The notes under the pieces: model-generated
Databases searched by the model: none
What the model was told of the DNA's origin: nothing
Seen by the model: only the letters and a program-made list of their open reading frames with translations
Program-made: the position numbers and the translations under genes
From: JAEVLT01 sp964484065
Lineage (GTDB): Bacteria; Bacillota; Bacilli; Bacillales; Cytobacillaceae
Direction: 5' to 3'
Length of the DNA: 64,000 nucleotides
Assembly (NCBI GenBank): GCA_964484065.1
Contig: CAZAEW010000005.1
Coordinates: 35,383-99,382 of the forward strand
In this document: positions 52,580-61,115 of the stretch, in pieces
Position numbering within the stretch: position 1 is the stretch's first letter
Layout: each line of letters starts with the position of its first letter

Positions 52580-53458
52580 TTACACTTTTTCCCTAATATT
52601 TTTCCCAAACAACCCGGATGGAAGAAAAATTAGAATTAAAATTAAGACAACAAAAGCCACGGCATCACGCCATAACGAATAACCAAGAGCACTTACAAGG
52701 GACTCGATCACCCCAAGCAGCAGTCCGCCGACCATTGCTCCGGGGATATTTCCGATTCCCCCTAAAACAGCGGCAACAAAGGCCTTCAATCCTGGAATAA
52801 TCCCCATTAACGGTTCAATCTTTGTATAGTACACCCCGAAAATAACCCCCGCAGCACCGGCAAGTGCCGAGCCGATTGCAAACGTTGCTGAGATCGTATT
52901 ATCAACATTGATTCCCATCAATCTTGCTGCATCAATATCCTCAGAAACAGCACGCATAGCTTTTCCTGTTTTTGTTTTATGAACGATAAATTGTAAAATA
53001 ATCATAAGTGCAACAGAAACAGCAAGAATAAATAATGACTGACTGTTGATTTCCACTCCAAAAATATTTAGGTCCTTCGTTGGCATTACTCCGTTAGGAT
53101 AGGCCTCAGGCTGAGCCCCTCGTAAGTAAATAGTCCCGTATTCAATCAATAGTGAAACGCCGATTGCCGTAATCAGAGCGGCAATTCTTGTAGCATTTCT
53201 CAGCGGTTTATAGGCAATCCTCTCAATAACTACTCCTAACAGCGCACAAACGGCCATCGAAATAATTAAGGCAGGGAAAAATCCTAAGTGAAACATCGTA
53301 ATTGAATAAAATCCGATAAATGCTCCGATCATGAAAACGTCGCCGTGAGCAAAGTTGATTAATTTAACAATTCCATAAACCATCGTATAGCCAAGAGCAA
53401 TCAGGGCATAAATACTGCCCAGCGATATTCCGTTAACCAACTGCTGGATAATCTCCAT
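52580..53458 (-). CDS. livH: branched-chain amino acid ABC permease LivH
   Basis: This permease of about 292 residues has the signatures GISLGSIYALIALGYTMVYGIVKLINFAHGDVFMIGAF and MRAVSEDIDAARLMGINVDNTISATFAIGSALAGAAG. ATG 53458 follows AAGGAGTG; a TTG 18 bases upstream overlaps that site. Confidence 0.95.
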   Translation of the reverse strand: MEIIQQLVNGISLGSIYALIALGYTMVYGIVKLINFAHGDVFMIGAFIGFYSITMFHLGFFPALIISMAVCALLGVVIERIAYKPLRNATRIAALITAIGVSLLIEYGTIYLRGAQPEAYPNGVMPTKDLNIFGVEINSQSLFILAVSVALMIILQFIVHKTKTGKAMRAVSEDIDAARLMGINVDNTISATFAIGSALAGAAGVIFGVYYTKIEPLMGIIPGLKAFVAAVLGGIGNIPGAMVGGLLLGVIESLVSALGYSLWRDAVAFVVLILILIFLPSGLFGKNIREKV

Positions 53459-53494
53459 GTTCACACACTCCTTCAACTGGACTTGAGTAATTGG

Positions 53495-53528
53495 GAATAG
53501 GGAGAATGAATTCTCCCTATTTTTTTAT
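53495..53528. other. intercistronic hairpin between livJ and livH
   Basis: ATAGGGAGAA and TTCTCCCTAT form a 10-bp perfect stem around TGAA. In the operon direction no T run follows, so it is more likely an mRNA-stabilising or partial terminator structure that lifts livJ above livHMGF. Confidence 0.6.
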
Positions 53529-53564
53529 GAATCTATTTTTTTGTCCAGCTTCGCTACTAATCTA

Positions 53565-54752
53565 TCAAGGGTTAATCTTTGTTTTGAATTGTGCCTGTCC
53601 GTCTTTGTACTCAAGAATAACGGCTGATTTAATCGGGTTGTGGTTTTTGTCCAGCTTTAAGTTACCAGTAACCAGTTTTAAATCTTTCGTTTCAGCAAGT
53701 GCTTTTTGGATTTTTTGCGGATCACCGCCGCCGGCGCGCTTAATGGCATCAGCAAGAAGGTAAGCCGTATCATAACCTAGGGCATTAAAGGTATCCGGTG
53801 ATTTTCCTTTATATTCTGCTTTATATGCTTTAACAAAATCCTGCACCTTTGCATCCTTGTCCAATGAAGAATAATGGTTTGTGCTGTACGTATTATTTAG
53901 AGCTTGATTTCCGGCAAGTTCAAATAGTTTCGGAGAATCCCATCCGTCACCGCCGATAATTGGACCAGTAAATCCAAGTTCACGAGCCTGCTTCACAATC
54001 AAGCCTGCTTCTTCATAATAGCCTGGCAGATAGATGAAATCAGGATTTGCCGCTTTAATACGTGTTAATGTTGCGTGGAAATCTGTATCCTTGGCAACAT
54101 ATGCGCCTTCACCTCCGGACACTACCTTGCCGCCATTTTTCTTGAATTGTTTCTTAAATGCCGCGGAAAGGCCTTTTGAATAGTCGCTGGCACTATCAAT
54201 TAAAATAGCTGCATTTTTCAGTTTAAGGTCCTTCGCAGCAAAGTTAGCTGCTACAGTTCCTTGGAATGGATCAATAAAGCATGTACGGAACACAAAATCA
54301 TTTACCTTTCCGTCTTTAACAGTAATATCTTCAGCTGTTCCTGACGGAGTAATGAGCGGTACTTTATTGTCTGTTGCAATTTGAATTTGTGCTTTCGTAT
54401 TTGTACTTGTTGCTGCACCGACAATCGCCGCAACTTTATCCTGGCTGACAAGCTTAATAGCAGCATTGGTCGCCTCTGCAGCATCCGATTTATTATCAAC
54501 CTTAACTAGCTCAAGTTTCTTTCCATCAATACCTTTTTTATTAATCTCTTTAACTCCTAATTCCAATCCTTCAGCAAGTGACTGTCCATAGGAAGCAACG
54601 CCGCCGGATAACTCCAGGTTAACCCCGATTTTAATGGTTCCTCCGCTGCTAGAGTTATTGCTGCTTGTATTACTCTGGGAATTACATCCCGCCATTACTC
54701 CTGCCGCTAACATTACTGACATAACGGCACCCGCTAACTTTCTTTTTTTCAT
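53565..54752 (-). CDS. livJ: branched-chain amino acid binding lipoprotein LivJ
   Basis: This 395-residue type I periplasmic-binding-fold lipoprotein has lipobox VMAGC near residue 22, a Ser/Asn linker and the two-lobe Peripla_BP_6 domain (KIGVNLELSGGVASYGQSLAEGLELGVKEINKKG, AIVGAATSTNTKAQ, FRTCFIDPFQGTVAANFA, GYDTAYLLADAIKRAGG). It captures Leu/Ile/Val or similar substrates for LivHMGF. Confidence 0.95.
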   Translation of the reverse strand: MKKRKLAGAVMSVMLAAGVMAGCNSQSNTSSNNSSSGGTIKIGVNLELSGGVASYGQSLAEGLELGVKEINKKGIDGKKLELVKVDNKSDAAEATNAAIKLVSQDKVAAIVGAATSTNTKAQIQIATDNKVPLITPSGTAEDITVKDGKVNDFVFRTCFIDPFQGTVAANFAAKDLKLKNAAILIDSASDYSKGLSAAFKKQFKKNGGKVVSGGEGAYVAKDTDFHATLTRIKAANPDFIYLPGYYEEAGLIVKQARELGFTGPIIGGDGWDSPKLFELAGNQALNNTYSTNHYSSLDKDAKVQDFVKAYKAEYKGKSPDTFNALGYDTAYLLADAIKRAGGGDPQKIQKALAETKDLKLVTGNLKLDKNHNPIKSAVILEYKDGQAQFKTKINP

Positions 54753-54831
54753 GGTTTGCCCCCCGTTTTTTTATTAACTAGAAACAGACAGGAAAAATTT
54801 TACCAATAATTGTACTGTTTCCAATAAAGTT

Positions 54832-54846
54832 AATATTCTGAAAACA
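54832..54846 (-). promoter_or_regulatory. CodY-box candidate at the livJ promoter
   Basis: TGTTTTCAGAATATT on the minus strand matches AATTTTCWGAAAATT at 12 of 15 positions and lies at the expected transcription start, adjoining a TACAAT -10 box (54846-54851) with TAGACG 17 bases upstream. Confidence 0.5.
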
Positions 54847-54965
54847 TTGTACAAAATTATGTTCCTTTCGTCTAGTAGTATACAGCTATTTTAATATAAT
54901 TTTTCAAAAAATGAAAATATATTTTCTCTATAAAAATAATGTATTTTTTCTATATTATTCAAAAT

Positions 54966-55061
54966 AAAAAAGAGTCAGACAAATCAAATACAATATATAG
55001 GAAAAATATCATGCTTTCCTACTATATATTGTTTTTCTTTGATATAATCTGACTCTTTTTA
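54966..55061 (-). terminator. long hairpin between the MFS gene and livJ
   Basis: The outer arms AAAAAGAGTCAGA and TCTGACTCTTTTT enclose an ATCAAA/TTTGAT step and the inner arms ACAATATATAG / CTATATATTGT, together a nearly continuous stem of about 95 bases. It follows the MFS stop and ends in T residues, so it can terminate, but its length resembles a miniature inverted-repeat element. Confidence 0.65.
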
Positions 55062-55076
55062 CCAAAATAAAATTTT

Positions 55077-56309
55077 TTAAGACAATTCCTCTTGTTTTGT
55101 TTCTTTTCCAAAAAACAACACCATTAAAGCTCCCACAACGACGGCAATGCAAAAAATGATAAAGATCGATGAGATGGATGTTTTTTGGGCAACCAGATAG
55201 CCTACCAAGAGCGGACCCAGAACGCCGCCAATTCTGCCGACGGCTGCTGCCGCACCTGCACCGCTGCCTCGGATTTTTGTCGGGTATTGTTCAGGAGTAT
55301 ACGCATACAGCGCGCCCCATGCTCCTAAATTGAAAAACGATAGCAGGATCCCGGATATCATTAATAATGAAGTTGTCGCAGCCGTCCCGAATAAATAGGC
55401 ACTGATGGCCGTCCCGGCCAGATAAGCAACCAGAACAAATTTCCGTCCGAATTTTTCAATCAGCCAAGCAGCTGTAAAATAACCGGGCAGCTGGGCAAGC
55501 GTCATGATCAAGACATATTGAAAGCTTTTGATTAAGCTGAAGCCTTTCAAAATCATTACGCTCGGCAGCCATAAGAACATTCCATAATAGGAGAACACCA
55601 CACAGAACCAAAGAATCCATAAGACGATGGTCTGGCGGGCATTTTCTTTTGAAAAAAGAGCTGCGATGCTGCCAAAAAGGGAAGGCTTATCCTTCGGCTG
55701 CAGTCCGGCGAATCTCGGTGAGTCCGGCAAATCCATCCGCAAATAAATCGTGTAAACGGCAGGAACGGCGCTAAGAATCAGTGCTGTCTGCCATCCGTAT
55801 TTAGGAATAATAAAATAAGAAATGATGGCAGCAATGAGCCAGCCTACTGCCCAGAAGCTTTCAAGCAAAACCACAATTCTTCCCCGCTTTTCGGCAGGTA
55901 CGCTTTCTGATACGAGCGTTGAAGCAACCGGCAGTTCCCCGCCAAGCCCCATGCCAATGAAAAATCTTAAGACCAGAAACAAGGTTAAAGAGGTTGCAAA
56001 AGCTGAAAGGCCGCTGCCAATGGAAAATAATAATAGAGTCAGGATGAACACAATTTTCCGTCCGGCCCTGTCGGCCATTAAACCAAAAATAAGGGCACCT
56101 ACAGCCATCCCGATTGAATTGATGCTGCCAATCCAGCCCATTTGTTCTGTGGAAAGGTTCCACTCGACTTTAAGGGCAGCGATAATAAAGGAAAGCATGC
56201 CGACATCCATCGCATCAAACATCCAGCCGGTTCCTGCAATGGCCAGCAGTTTATTGGCAGAGATGTTTTTTCTTTTGGCCGCACCTGACCTTTGCTCGTA
56301 TACACTCAC
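55077..56309 (-). CDS. niaP: MFS transporter of the NiaP (YceI) type
   Basis: This 410-residue carrier has 12 predicted helices. The N-terminal region (GTGWMFDAMDVGMLSFIIAALKVEW, WIGSINSIGMAVGALIFGLMADRAGRK, FFIGMGLGGELPVASTLVSE) closely resembles B. subtilis NiaP, a nicotinate transporter. Transport of another aromatic acid cannot be excluded. It is monocistronic. Confidence 0.78.
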   Translation of the reverse strand: MSVYEQRSGAAKRKNISANKLLAIAGTGWMFDAMDVGMLSFIIAALKVEWNLSTEQMGWIGSINSIGMAVGALIFGLMADRAGRKIVFILTLLLFSIGSGLSAFATSLTLFLVLRFFIGMGLGGELPVASTLVSESVPAEKRGRIVVLLESFWAVGWLIAAIISYFIIPKYGWQTALILSAVPAVYTIYLRMDLPDSPRFAGLQPKDKPSLFGSIAALFSKENARQTIVLWILWFCVVFSYYGMFLWLPSVMILKGFSLIKSFQYVLIMTLAQLPGYFTAAWLIEKFGRKFVLVAYLAGTAISAYLFGTAATTSLLMISGILLSFFNLGAWGALYAYTPEQYPTKIRGSGAGAAAAVGRIGGVLGPLLVGYLVAQKTSISSIFIIFCIAVVVGALMVLFFGKETKQEELS

Positions 56310-56531
56310 GGTTCATTTCTCCTTTTAAAAGCTTATTGTTAACTTTTATTCTAGCAGTTGTCTTTACAGTTGTCACAACAAAACAATTGCCTTCTCTATC
56401 GGAACGAAACTGATTGCAATGTGCTTTGGACAGCATGAGCAGGCTCAGATTACTGTCATTATCCCCAATCTCTAGCAAATTATGACGCTCTTAGTGTCGA
56501 TAAAAGTAAGTAAAAAGGGATAATATCTAAA
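56310..56531. other. intergenic region with direct repeat at the niaP promoter
   Basis: CAGTTGTC occurs at 56355-56362 and again at 56367-56374, a 12-base period, just upstream of niaP on its transcribed strand. The rest of the region contains no gene or RNA I recognise. Confidence 0.45.
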
Positions 56532-56560
56532 TTTACAGACTATTCTAATAAATGTATAAT
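56532..56560 (+). promoter_or_regulatory. sigma-A promoter of ywcB-ywcA
   Basis: TTTACA (56532-56537) and a perfect TATAAT (56555-56560) are 17 bases apart. The resulting leader of about 140 bases has an AAGGCACC / GGTGCTT hairpin near 56619-56646 with no T run. Confidence 0.75.
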
Positions 56561-56708
56561 TACACTTGTACTATGGACAAAGGAGAGGAGGTCCTGAATT
56601 TTTTCACAGCCATAAAACAAGGCACCTTTTAGGGGGTACGGTGCTTGGCTAGACATTTCTCACAGGCAGGTCAGTTAAGCTTTCTTTCAAAAAAAGGGGG
56701 AATTTAAG

Positions 56709-57053
56709 TTGTCCACAAATGAAAGTGCCTTACAAGAGAACGTCCAGCATACACTTGATTATTCCGAAATCGTTCAATCTTCTTCATTTCAGCAGCTTCT
56801 TCACGAAAAACGCAAGTTTATCATTCCATGGTCCATTTTCTTCCTGGTCTTTTATTTCACTTTACCGGTGTTAACTGCTTATTCCCATATTCTTAATAGA
56901 ACCGCATTTGGTTCCATTACCTGGGCATGGCTATTTGGATCTGCCCAATTTGTCATGACATGGGCCCTGTGCATGATTTATTCCAGCCGTGCTGCAAAAT
57001 TTGATAAAAAAGTAGATGAAATCAAACGGTCGCTGTATAAGGAGGGGCTGTAG
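56709..57053 (+). CDS. ywcB: DUF485 membrane protein (YwcB/YjcH type)
   Basis: This 114-residue protein has two predicted helices (FIIPWSIFFLVFYFTLPVLTAYS and WAWLFGSAQFVMTWALCMIYSSRA). DUF485 proteins are cotranscribed with acetate-type symporters, presumably as partner subunits. A TTG start at 56709 follows AAAAAAGGGGG. It is 5 bases from ywcA. Confidence 0.88.
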   Translation: MSTNESALQENVQHTLDYSEIVQSSSFQQLLHEKRKFIIPWSIFFLVFYFTLPVLTAYSHILNRTAFGSITWAWLFGSAQFVMTWALCMIYSSRAAKFDKKVDEIKRSLYKEGL

Positions 57054-57058
57054 CTTAA

Positions 57059-58585
57059 ATGAATACAACCGCCTTTATTTTATTTTTAATTATCGTTGCC
57101 CTGACCCTTATCGTGACTTATATTGCATCTAAGCGGACGAAAACAACCAGCGACTTTTATACGGCCGGCAGCAGCCTGACAGGCTGGCAGAACGGGCTTG
57201 CGATTGCTGGTGATTATATGTCGGCTGCGTCCTTCCTTGGCATTGCCGGGATGATTGCCCTCTCCGGGTTTGACGGCTTCTTTTACAGCATTGGCTTCCT
57301 GGTTGCTTATTTAGTCGTGTTATATGTCGTTGCTGAGCCGCTCCGCAATCTTGGCAAATTTACAATGGCCGATATGATTGCTGCCCGGTTTAAGGAAAAA
57401 AATGTCCGCGGTGTCGCGGCACTTAACACGATTTCCATCTCCATTTTCTATATGATTGCTCAGCTTGTCGGTGCGGGCGCCCTTATTAAGCTTCTGCTCG
57501 GGCTGGACTATATTTATTCCGTGTTAATCGTCGGGGTTCTGATGACTGTGTACGTTGTTTTCGGCGGAATGATGGCAACAAGCTGGGTGCAGATTATCAA
57601 AGCTGTGTTATTAATGGCGGGTACGATTCTTATTTCCGTGATGGTATTCGCTAAGTTTGATTTTAATATTGTGAAAATGTTTGATCATATGAAAACCGCT
57701 ACTCCGCTTGGCACCGGGTTTTTAAATCCAGGCAATAAATTTAAAGATCCTTTAGATACGCTTTCTCTCAACCTCGCTCTTGTATTAGGAACAGCGGGCC
57801 TCCCTCACATCCTTACTCGCTTCTTTACCGTAAAAGATGCAGTAACTGCCCGCAAATCAGTTGTTTCGGCTACTTGGATTATTGGCATATTTTATGTAAT
57901 GACGATTTTCTTAGGCTTCGGCGCGGCCGCTTTTGTCGGCTATGACAAAATTATCACCGCTAATGCCGCGGGCAATATGGCTGCACCGCTCTTGGCGCAA
58001 GCGTTAGGCGGGGACTTCTTATTTGCCTTGATTTCAGCCGTCGCGTTTGCAACGATTCTCGCAGTTGTAGCCGGCCTTGTTCTTTCCGCCGCTTCGGCGT
58101 TTGCCCATGATTTTTACAGCCAGATTCTCCGCCACGGCAAAGCTTCTGAAAAAGAGCAGGTTGTCGCTGCAAGATGGGCTTCGATTGGGGTATCGGTTCT
58201 TTCGATTATCCTTGCTTTATTTGCGCAAAAAATGAACGTTGCCTTTTTAGTTGCTTTGGCATTTGCTGTTGCTGCGAGCGCCAATCTGCCGATTATTTTG
58301 TTTACGATTTTCTGGAAACGATTCAATACAGCAGGGGCAATCACCGGGATGATTGTCGGGCTTGCGAGTGCCTTGATCCTTGTTGCAATCGGGCCAAACG
58401 TCTGGTCGCCTGAAGCAGGAAAAGCCATTCTTGTCGGGAAGCCGCTTTTTTCCCTCGGTAACCCCGGAATTGTCTCGATTCCATTAGGATTTATCGGCGC
58501 ATATTTAGGGACGGTCTTCTCCAGCAAAAAAGCCGATGTGAAAAAGTTTGATGAGATACTCGTAAAGGCCAATACGGGGATTTAG
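57059..58585 (+). CDS. ywcA: sodium:solute symporter, acetate/monocarboxylate type (YwcA/ActP)
   Basis: This 508-residue SSS-family symporter has about 13 helices and the family signature GIAGMIALSGFDGFFYSIGFLVAYLV and GTAGLPHILTRFFTVKDAVTARKSVVSA. Probable substrates are acetate or other short monocarboxylates. Acetate uptake would complement the pta overflow pathway. Confidence 0.9.
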   Translation: MNTTAFILFLIIVALTLIVTYIASKRTKTTSDFYTAGSSLTGWQNGLAIAGDYMSAASFLGIAGMIALSGFDGFFYSIGFLVAYLVVLYVVAEPLRNLGKFTMADMIAARFKEKNVRGVAALNTISISIFYMIAQLVGAGALIKLLLGLDYIYSVLIVGVLMTVYVVFGGMMATSWVQIIKAVLLMAGTILISVMVFAKFDFNIVKMFDHMKTATPLGTGFLNPGNKFKDPLDTLSLNLALVLGTAGLPHILTRFFTVKDAVTARKSVVSATWIIGIFYVMTIFLGFGAAAFVGYDKIITANAAGNMAAPLLAQALGGDFLFALISAVAFATILAVVAGLVLSAASAFAHDFYSQILRHGKASEKEQVVAARWASIGVSVLSIILALFAQKMNVAFLVALAFAVAASANLPIILFTIFWKRFNTAGAITGMIVGLASALILVAIGPNVWSPEAGKAILVGKPLFSLGNPGIVSIPLGFIGAYLGTVFSSKKADVKKFDEILVKANTGI

Positions 58586-58658
58586 AAAGATAAAAAAGTT
58601 CCAATTATAGGAGAAAAATAGATCGAAAAAAGGGCCGTCCGATAGGTCCATAAAAATA

Positions 58659-58704
58659 AAGCAAGTGGAGAAAAAAGGATTGTTTCTCTCCACTTGCTTT
58701 TGTA
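58659..58704 (+). terminator. ywcA terminator
   Basis: AAGCAAGTGGAGA and TCTCCACTTGCTT form a 13-bp stem, then TTTGT. Confidence 0.85.
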
Positions 58705-58789
58705 TTTTGATTATTCTTTTCTGAAAGTAGCTGGCTAAAGCCACAATCCCGAACTCGACATGTACTTTTTCGTGTAGGTATGAGAACTC

Positions 58790-58976
58790 ATAAGCGGAGA
58801 ATTTCCGGCTAAAGTATAAAGAGGAAGCTTAAGAAGCAGAAATAAGAGGAGATATTCCGATTAACTGCTCTAAAATAAGACAAAATTCAAAGATTTGGAC
58901 CTTATAAACGGAAAAACTCCCCTTATTTTCAAGAAAATATGGATATTTCCCAATTTAAACGGAATTTTTCCGTTTA
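58790..58976. repeat. degenerate repeats, period about 52 bp
   Basis: ATAAGCGGAGAATTTCCGGC at 58790 recurs in altered form at 58842, 58904 and 58955 (steps 52, 62, 51). Each copy has a CGGA...TCCG-type palindrome, the last being TTAAACGGAATTTTTCCGTT. Confidence 0.65.
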
Positions 58977-59000
58977 TTTTTCAAACGTACTAAATTGATT

Positions 59001-59114
59001 GGAGCGGAAGGCGCGCAGACTCCTGCGGGAGTACGGGGCAGGGGAGACCCCGCAGGTGCTTGCGCCGAGGCGGCTCCCCGGCACGCCCGCGGAAAGCGAA
59101 GCGCCTTCCGCTCC
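59001..59114. repeat. GC-rich palindromic element of Bacillaceae type
   Basis: GGAGCGGAAGGCGC and GCGCCTTCCGCTCC are 14-base terminal inverted repeats. The interior has CTCCTGCGGGAG and ACCCCGCAGG. It is much more GC-rich than its surroundings and belongs to a well-known class of dispersed Bacillus intergenic repeats. Confidence 0.85.
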
Positions 59115-59228
59115 AAGCCCATATTCAACTTTAAATACCCATCATTAAAAACGAGAAATGAAAGAGGCGCCACCAAAAAGTCAGTTACCTACCTTTTTGG
59201 ACAGCCCCTTTTTTCTGTTTAGGTGCGT

Positions 59229-61115
59229 TTAGCCAAGTGCACCTTCAACGTTCTTAAATTGGTTATAAAACATGGCATAGTAGCGGCCGCGGGCGTTCAT
59301 TAATTGTTCGTGGCTGCCTTTTTCAATAATCTCCCCATGATCGATCACCATAATGGTATCGGCATCGCGGATCGTATTTAAACGGTGCGCAATGATAAAG
59401 CTCGTGCGGTCCTTCATTATCGAGAGCAGCGCATCCTGAATATGAAGCTCCGTCCGTGTGTCAATGCTGCTTGTCGCCTCGTCTAAAATCAAGAGAGCCG
59501 GCTTCGCCAGGATGACCCTTGCAATTGCCAGCAGCTGGCGCTGGCCCTGGCTGAGGTTGCCGCCGTTTTCGGTAATATGCGTGTCAAAGCCGTTCGGGAG
59601 CCTGTTAATAAACACATCAGCATTGGCCATCCGCGCCGCCTCGGCAATCTCCTCATTCGTTGCATCCGGTTTTCCGTATTTAATATTTTCCTTAATCGTC
59701 CCGGAAAAAAGATACGTATCCTGGAGAACAAAACCGAAGCTTCTTCGCAGCGAGTCGCGCGTATACTCGCGGATATCCCTGCCATCAATCAGAATCCTTC
59801 CTTCCGTGACATCATAAAACCTCGTCAGCAAGTTGACGATCGTTGTTTTTCCCGCTCCGGTCGGGCCAACCAGCGCCGTGCTCGTACCCGCCTCCGTTTC
59901 AAAGCTGATATTTTTTATAATCGGAACATCTTCTCTGTAACCGAAGCTGACATTTTCAAATACGACATGTCCCTGCGGATTTTCAATTGGCACCGCACCG
60001 GGTACATCATCAGGTTCTTCCTCTTCATCAATAACTTCAAAAACTCGCTCAGCCCCGGCAACGCCTGATTGTAAAATATTAAATATATTGGCCATATCAT
60101 TGAGCGGCCGTACAAATTGACGAGAGTAGGTCAGAAAGCTGGCGATAACCCCGACCGTTATCATGCCTTTTACAGCAAGAATGCCCCCAACGACAGCGAC
60201 AATTGTAAAGCCGAGGTTATTGATGACGTTCATAATCGGCATCAGAAAACCGGTCCATATTTGCGCCTTAAGACCGACCTCACGCAAAGCCTTATTAATC
60301 TCCTCAAACTCTTGAATGGCCTTATCTTCATGGTTAAAGGCCTTCACAACCTCCAGCCCTGAAATGGTTTCCTCAATATGGCCATTCAAGCGGCCGAGCT
60401 GAACCTGCTGGTTTTTAAACAAAACACTCGTCCGTCTGGCAATCGTCCTGGTTAATAAAAAGACGAGCGGCACGGTGCATAAACTGGCCAGTGTCAAAAT
60501 GGGGCTTAAAATAACCATCATAATGAGCGAACCGAAAATCACGATGGCTCCTGACATTAATTGTGTTGTAGATTGAGAGATGGTGGTGCTGACATTATCG
60601 ATATCATTGGAGAGGCGGCTCATGATTTCGCCGTTTGTTCTCCGGTCAAAGAAGGCAACCGGCAGTTTTTGCAGTTTTTGAAAAAGATGGCTGCGTAACC
60701 CCTTCACAATCCGCTGCGATACTCCTGCCATCATCCACCCTTGTAAAAACGTTAAGAGAGCGTCTGCCAGATAGGACCCGATCAGGATTAGAATCATTAG
60801 CTCCAGCATTCCAAAGCCGGCTTTACCTTTGATTAATCCCATTGCGTCCACTGCCTTGCCAATCATATAAGGTGCTGACAGCGTTACGGCCGAATCAATG
60901 ATAATAAACGCAAAAATGATGGACAGCACTTTTCTTTCCCGGCCGAAATACTGCCACAGCCGTTTCAGCGTTCCTTTGAAATTCTTTGGTTTAACAGCTG
61001 GGCCTCGAAAACGCCCTGCCGGTCCTCCGCCGGGACGAAGTCCTGGCCCAGCCAGAACGGAACTTGGCAGGGTTCCTTTTACCGCTCCCTCCGCTTGTTT
61101 TGAAAGATCAGCCAT
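59229..61115 (-). CDS. heterodimeric ABC exporter, subunit with consensus ATPase site
   Basis: This protein of about 628 residues has a Gly/Pro-rich N-terminal tail, six transmembrane helices (about 60-350) and an ATPase domain with Walker A GPTGAGKTT, signature NLSQGQRQLL, Walker B LLILDEATSSID with catalytic Glu and switch AHRLNT. It forms a BmrCD/YfiBC-like multidrug pump with the next subunit. ATG 61115 overlaps the partner stop by 8 bases. Confidence 0.92.
   Translation of the reverse strand: MADLSKQAEGAVKGTLPSSVLAGPGLRPGGGPAGRFRGPAVKPKNFKGTLKRLWQYFGRERKVLSIIFAFIIIDSAVTLSAPYMIGKAVDAMGLIKGKAGFGMLELMILILIGSYLADALLTFLQGWMMAGVSQRIVKGLRSHLFQKLQKLPVAFFDRRTNGEIMSRLSNDIDNVSTTISQSTTQLMSGAIVIFGSLIMMVILSPILTLASLCTVPLVFLLTRTIARRTSVLFKNQQVQLGRLNGHIEETISGLEVVKAFNHEDKAIQEFEEINKALREVGLKAQIWTGFLMPIMNVINNLGFTIVAVVGGILAVKGMITVGVIASFLTYSRQFVRPLNDMANIFNILQSGVAGAERVFEVIDEEEEPDDVPGAVPIENPQGHVVFENVSFGYREDVPIIKNISFETEAGTSTALVGPTGAGKTTIVNLLTRFYDVTEGRILIDGRDIREYTRDSLRRSFGFVLQDTYLFSGTIKENIKYGKPDATNEEIAEAARMANADVFINRLPNGFDTHITENGGNLSQGQRQLLAIARVILAKPALLILDEATSSIDTRTELHIQDALLSIMKDRTSFIIAHRLNTIRDADTIMVIDHGEIIEKGSHEQLMNARGRYYAMFYNQFKNVEGALG

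Noticed and set aside
56580..56708. riboswitch in the ywcB leader
   Set aside because: One weak hairpin without terminator T run and no conserved aptamer motif recognised.
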